Part shown: in pieces, positions 59,241 to 64,000 of the stretch | How positions within the stretch are numbered: the stretch's first letter is position 1 | Layout: every line of letters begins with the position of its first letter | DNA from: Anoplolepis gracilipes | Taxonomy: Eukaryota > Arthropoda > Insecta > Hymenoptera > Formicidae | Direction of reading: 5' to 3' | Assembly: GCF_047496725.1 (NCBI RefSeq) | Contig: NC_132970.1 | Span: forward strand, 16,095,501 to 16,159,500 | DNA: 64,000 bases | Notes under the pieces: model-generated | Told to the model about the DNA's origin: nothing | The model's database searches: none | What the model saw: the letters and a program-made list of their open reading frames with translations, nothing else | Program-made: the position numbers and the translations under genes

Positions 59241-62200
59241 AGTAAAATAAGATTTGTAATTTGCCGGAGAAATCGGAGGTCCAAGGTTACGAACGCGAAT
59301 GGAGGGAGGAGGAACAGAAAGGTCTGTGGCAATATCAGATTGTCCACCATCGAATCCCCCCTCTTTCGCGTGCAGCGATGCAATTTCGGGGATTGTAGCG
59401 TTAAGTGCCGCTCGTTGTAAAAAAATGCCTGCCCTGAGGTGAACAGTTAACGATACTCTCACAAATCGTTCACTGTTTATGCGTGAGAAACGAACGAGAT
59501 AAAACAAGACTAGAGATGCTGTTAAGTAAATGCGAGCGTGTGCGAATCGCGATATGTATAAAATTTGGAAATTTCCTATAGCAGTAAATTTGATTTAGTC
59601 AAAAAATTCTTATTTGATTTTTTTCGAAACTCGTACATCTTATGTATTTCGAGACGAAGGAACCGCGTGTGTTGAAAAATTGTCGCCCGAAAACAAATAT
59701 ATACATGTGAGTTTCATAAAAAATTAGAGAAAAAAACGCTTTTATATTGACCATAATATTAATATATTATTCATATATATTAAAATATATTTGTAAATTA
59801 TGTATACTACATATATGTATAATTATTAAATATTTTATAATATATACTATATTTTGAAATTAAATATTTATCATTTTATTAATTTATTAATAATAAATAC
59901 ATTCAACAAAATGTACTTTCAATTACGATTGTGCAAAGTTGACGGAATTATTGCACGTTTTCATTACTGATGTGATTGCCCGATAACTTTCTCGACATTA
60001 CACGCTTTTATTTATTCGCGATAATTTTATTAATACTTATTTTAACGATATTCAGCTAATACGGTCGAAGTATATATGGTCGCAGCTATACGCTAAGTTG
60101 ACGAACATGATGAAATTATCTCACTTTGGCGTCATCGACACAATACACTGTACATATAACTACGTATAATATACATAATACATATGACGAAGTACCCGAG
60201 ACTCGCATCTCGCCACTCCTGATACTACTATTACTACGCACGTATTACATATTACATATACATATTTATTTGTGGTCGCATATTTATTCTCACTTAACCT
60301 AAATTATAACTCGGATCATGCGTGATAATTCTTAAGACTAGTAATATAATAGCGTTTAATCGACCAATCAAGATAAAAAATTATTGTCTCATTTATCCGA
60401 ATTGAAATATTTAATTGAAATATTACGCGCCAAATGGAGCGTATCCATAACCATAGGCGCTACATTAATGTATGTACAGGGTGTGTCCCACATTACACAC
60501 ACACACACACACACACACAAAATTCGTGGTACAACCAAAAGAGAGATGTTATTTTAATATGCCTCAAAATAAATCGAAATGATTTAAAAATATTTTTTTT
60601 AGGTGTATTATGTTGATATGATAATTTCATCAAAAACAATTTGCATAATTGCAGCTTTAAACATTATTAAAGTAAGTATTAATAAGAATTATTGGAAAAT
60701 TAAATTATTGAAAATAAATATTATTTCCAAATAAGCATGTAATACCGAGAAAAGTACTAGCGATTGTCAGATTATGCTACTAATCAAAGAAAAGTTGTCA
60801 TAACCGCAAGCTTAAACATTATTAACTAGAAAAATGGATTTTAATTTATTCTTCAAAAAGATAGAATTTATAAAGAGATTACATTATTCTTGAAAAAACT
60901 TTTTTTCCTTTAATCTACATTATTAAAGATATAACAAATATAAATTTTTAAGTTTTAGACAAATAACTAAATAATAATTTTAAAAATCTTAAAAATGTAA
61001 AACTATTTTATATATAATATTATATAAAATATTTATATAAAAAAATTAATATTTCTAAACATTTTTAATTTTAATGTAAATATTTTGGTATAAATATTTC
61101 AAGTATTCCGTGTTGTTTATATGCGTATATTAAATCACACAATGACTTAAAATGGATCACCAAAAAGGGAAACATGTATTTATAACGATAAAGAAAATTA
61201 TAAATTACTCATACACTTCATATGATTGCTCTGTCATCGCTTGATGCCTTTTCTCTCGCTTTCTCCTCTGTTGCTGGTCTTTTTTACTGATTCTTCATAG
61301 CACTTACACAACATTCTCTCGCGACAACACGTTTAATTACGATTATTCGCATCCTAATCAACAGAATATGACAATCGCGCGACACTTTGCACGACACTCT
61401 TGACATTAATCACACACGCAATGTGCACTTTATTTTATATTGCGACAGGGGAAAACGCGAAAATCACGGCTAAAAAGCTATATGAACTGCTTAAAAATTG
61501 CGCGACTAAATACTTCATACAATGTTGTTGCTAGCAAATAAATTGTTGTTTTAAAATCACTATTATATTAGATATTACATTATGCATATATATAAATGTA
61601 TGAATTAAAAATAGAGATAAGTATCCGAAAATATATATTATTTTATTGTATGATTATTTAAAAAAAGGTTGACCGAATAAATTACATAAAACATATAAAT
61701 ATTTTAAGAAATCATCGATGTGCAAATGCTTAATGTTTGTTATGTCATTAATGAATATTAAAGCATAATATTAACAATATAAAATAAATCGTCGTCTTGT
61801 TACAGTTACTTCGCGTATATCGTCCAAAGTCTTCTGTCTGTTCGACCAATATCTATTTGTCTCGCGATTAATCTCTCGCTCGTCTACAATAATAAACGCG
61901 AAAAAAAGGGATAGAAAACAACAACACGCAAATTCGAAATATAACCGACGCTAATATAATGCAGATTATTACTAAATTATTATTAGAGCTTTATTATTAT
62001 TATTAGATTCTCATAGATATGCTATCGAAAAATATACATTCAATCGACATTCAGTATAATTTGTATTCACGTGCAATATATTTAAAATAGACAAATTTAA
62101 ATTTTTAAAATACAATTTTTTAAAAATTTGAAATAAACAAAAACCATTAAAAAATAAATAATCGATACGTTAGCTGTACATTATTAAAATTATTTGATCC

Positions 62201-62655
62201 CACGATTTATATATTAGTTCGCATTTTTTATCTGAGAGAGAAGATTGGTGAGAAAATTATATAAAATTATACCGCGATACGAGATTATATTTAAAAAATG
62301 TAAGAATTAAAGAATTGAGTAACACCGTGTATCAAAATAAAACTATATAATTTATAAGTAATCTTTTATCGATTCTTATTTCATAAATCAATCGAAATAT
62401 TTGCTTCGATAGGCATCATCACGATTCAATTACATATCGTTTATAACGGAAATTAGTTATTTACAAGCCAATAATCATTAATTACAATGATCATTGCAAA
62501 TCACAGTGTTTAACGTCTCGTAGTATTTCTCTCGATCACAGTTTATCAAATACTGCATGTGAGACATACGCCACTGTTTATACCTTCGAATCTCACGCGA
62601 ATAATAAAAAAACGATCGTGCACAACAACTACGCGTTGTACGTCAGTTACGAAAG

Positions 62656-63956
62656 TTGTACGTAGTTTGCAAAGTTCTCGGGCTGACAAAAAAACACATA
62701 ATTATTGAGAAAATTTTTCTTATTCTTCAATGTAGTCTCCTTTCAACGCGATGCACTTTGACCAACGATGTTCTAATTGTTTTATACCCGTAGAATAATA
62801 TGATGTCGGGAACTTTTCAAAATAAAGGTTCGTCTCAGTGATAACTTTCGTGTTTAAACTGAATTTCTTCCGATGGAACTGTTTCTTCATGTGTGAAAAC
62901 AGGTAAAAATCACTGGGGCTTAAATCTGGTGAACATGATGCGTGTGGTAGCAATTCGAAATGCAATTCCTGGAGCTTTGCAACTGCAACTGAAGACGTGT
63001 AAGCGGGTGTATCGTCGTGATGGAAAAGGACTTTTTTCTTTGTCAAATCAGGCCGATTAGTCTTAATAACATCGTTTAGTTCCTCCAGCAATGATGCATA
63101 ATATTCCTCAGTGATAGTTTTGCTTTTTTCTAGACTAAGATAATTTATAAGCCCGACACCGTTTGAATCCCAAAAAACAATCGCCATCATTTTTTCGGTT
63201 GACGGAACTGTTTTTGCTTTTTTTGGAGCACTTCCACTTGCTTCTATCGATTGGTTGGATTGTTGTTTTGTCTTTGGCGTATAGTGCATCCATATTTTAA
63301 CTGTTGTGATAAATCGTTGCAGAAAATCGGTTGAATCGAGTTTAAATATGTTCAAGCACTCCTGAGAAACGTTCATCCGAATTCTTTTTTGCTCGACCGT
63401 TAACAAACGCGGCACCCATCGCGTCGAAAGCTTTTTCATATCCAAATGTTCGCGTAAAATTTTTCTAACACTGTCTCTTGAGATCTTCGCAATGTTAACA
63501 AGCTGAATCGTTGTCACTCTTTGATCATTTAACACGATATTGCGGATTTCTGCGATGATTTTCTCAGAAGGGATTTTTGGGCGACCACATTTCTTGTCAT
63601 AAATTGACGAACGACCACGTTTGAATGCAGCAGCCCATTTGCATACTGTTGAATACGATGGCGAAGAGTCTTCCAAAGTGGAATCCAGCTCGTCTTTTAT
63701 TTGGATTGGCGATAAACCTTTTATGACAAAATATTTTATCACTGAACGTAATTCGATTTTATCCATTTTTCGAGAATTACCACAACTTGCTTGCTTTACT
63801 CGATCGTAACAAAGGAATTACTGTAGCTGTTTGAAATTTTACTATTGCTTTATCGTCAATGCCCTCTATAGGATCAAACTTATGAGAAATCATAATCATT
63901 TCATATTTCTGGCGTCATCTATATGTTAGGCCGAGAACTTTTCGAACTACCCTTCA
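62656..63956 (-). mobile_element. Mariner-family transposon, about 1.3 kb
   Basis: Imperfect inverted ends flank a transposase gene. The left end reads inward GTAGTTTGCAAAGTTCTCGG and the right end, inverted, GTAGTTCGAAAAGTTCTCGG, each followed by CTRACA. The size and the GAAAAGTTCTCGG-type ends are usual for insect mariners. The precise outer borders and TA duplications could not be fixed because the outer bases differ between ends. Confidence 0.85.
62720..63766 (-). CDS. Mariner transposase, intact frame but catalytic Asp missing
   Basis: A 348-residue uninterrupted frame from ATG 63766, the usual mariner length. The N-terminal half has two helix-turn-helix regions (residues about 5-50 and 75-110), with the WAAAFKRGR and CGRPKI linkers and the WVPRLLT motif before the catalytic domain. 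The catalytic part keeps the second and third acidic residues with 34 residues between them: Asp251 in HHDDTPAYTS and Asp286 in SPDLSPSDFYLF. At the first site, where mariners have a TxDET.W motif, the protein reads FITTVKIWMHYTP (residues 152-164), so the Asp-Glu pair is gone, apparently through an in-frame deletion plus substitutions. The protein should bind but not cut DNA. It is probably a decaying copy, though the absence of stops is worth noting. Confidence 0.93.
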   Translation of the reverse strand: MDKIELRSVIKYFVIKGLSPIQIKDELDSTLEDSSPSYSTVCKWAAAFKRGRSSIYDKKCGRPKIPSEKIIAEIRNIVLNDQRVTTIQLVNIAKISRDSVRKILREHLDMKKLSTRWVPRLLTVEQKRIRMNVSQECLNIFKLDSTDFLQRFITTVKIWMHYTPKTKQQSNQSIEASGSAPKKAKTVPSTEKMMAIVFWDSNGVGLINYLSLEKSKTITEEYYASLLEELNDVIKTNRPDLTKKKVLFHHDDTPAYTSSVAVAKLQELHFELLPHASCSPDLSPSDFYLFSHMKKQFHRKKFSLNTKVITETNLYFEKFPTSYYSTGIKQLEHRWSKCIALKGDYIEE

Positions 63957-64000
63957 AGGGGGTAGACTTTTGAGGGGGGTTGAAGCCATAGAGGAAGGGG

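Larger units (their letters stand above)
53596..62655. other. Non-coding region left of the mariner
   Basis: No gene supported. It contains a poly(T) at 55073-55100, (TC)n at about 56168-56196, (TA)n tracts at 57098-57127 and 57223-57271, two short tandem duplications (57295 and 58960), a CG run at about 58661-58676, a TACAGGGTGTGTCCCA transposon-end-like motif at about 60475, and (CA)n at 60497-60520. The 61000-62500 part is plain AT-rich sequence. Confidence 0.55.

Overview
The window is a piece of an insect chromosome, probably from a hymenopteran such as an ant. That assignment is an inference from AT-rich but CpG-bearing DNA, GT-AG introns, an arthropod Ir93a-type receptor, an insect Stubble-type protease, and relics of mariner, piggyBac-like and Penelope-like elements. 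There is no sign of bacterial organisation, CRISPR or operons.

Three spliced genes lie in the left 25 kb. (1) Positions 67-4628 (+) hold the last eight exons of an ionotropic receptor, best matched to Ir93a. They cover the ligand-binding lobes, the channel and the C-terminus; the amino-terminal exons lie left of the window. (2) Positions 7178-15446 (+) hold a seven-exon serpin of 747 residues. Its core is split by a Ser/Thr-rich insertion of about 360 residues, encoded almost entirely by one exon. (3) Positions 16559-25274 (-) hold Stubble (Sb), a type II transmembrane serine protease, reconstructed as nine coding exons and 948 residues with a complete trypsin-type triad. The serpin and Sb converge and their likely poly(A) signals are about 230 bp apart. 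All exon phases join consistently in the three models.

The rest, 25275 to about 62655, is some 37 kb with no protein gene I can support, lying upstream of Sb. It holds several families of short inverted-repeat transposons, a 752-bp Tc1-like fold-back, tandem and dispersed duplications, and many microsatellites and homopolymer tracts. At the right edge (about 62656-63956) is a near full-length mariner on the minus strand. Its 348-codon transposase is uninterrupted but lacks the first catalytic aspartate.

Points for a second look: the reconstructed first coding exons of Sb (25136-25274) and the serpin (7178-7214); an Sb intron whose two ends are about 33-bp reverse complements; the serpin's insertion with a furin-like site; a six-copy MITE family with CACTC/GAGTG ends, one copy of which lies by a 137-bp duplication next to a serpin 3' splice site; two kinds of TTAA-flanked elements in serpin introns; the Tc1-like fold-back; and a Penelope GIY-YIG relic in an Ir93a intron.
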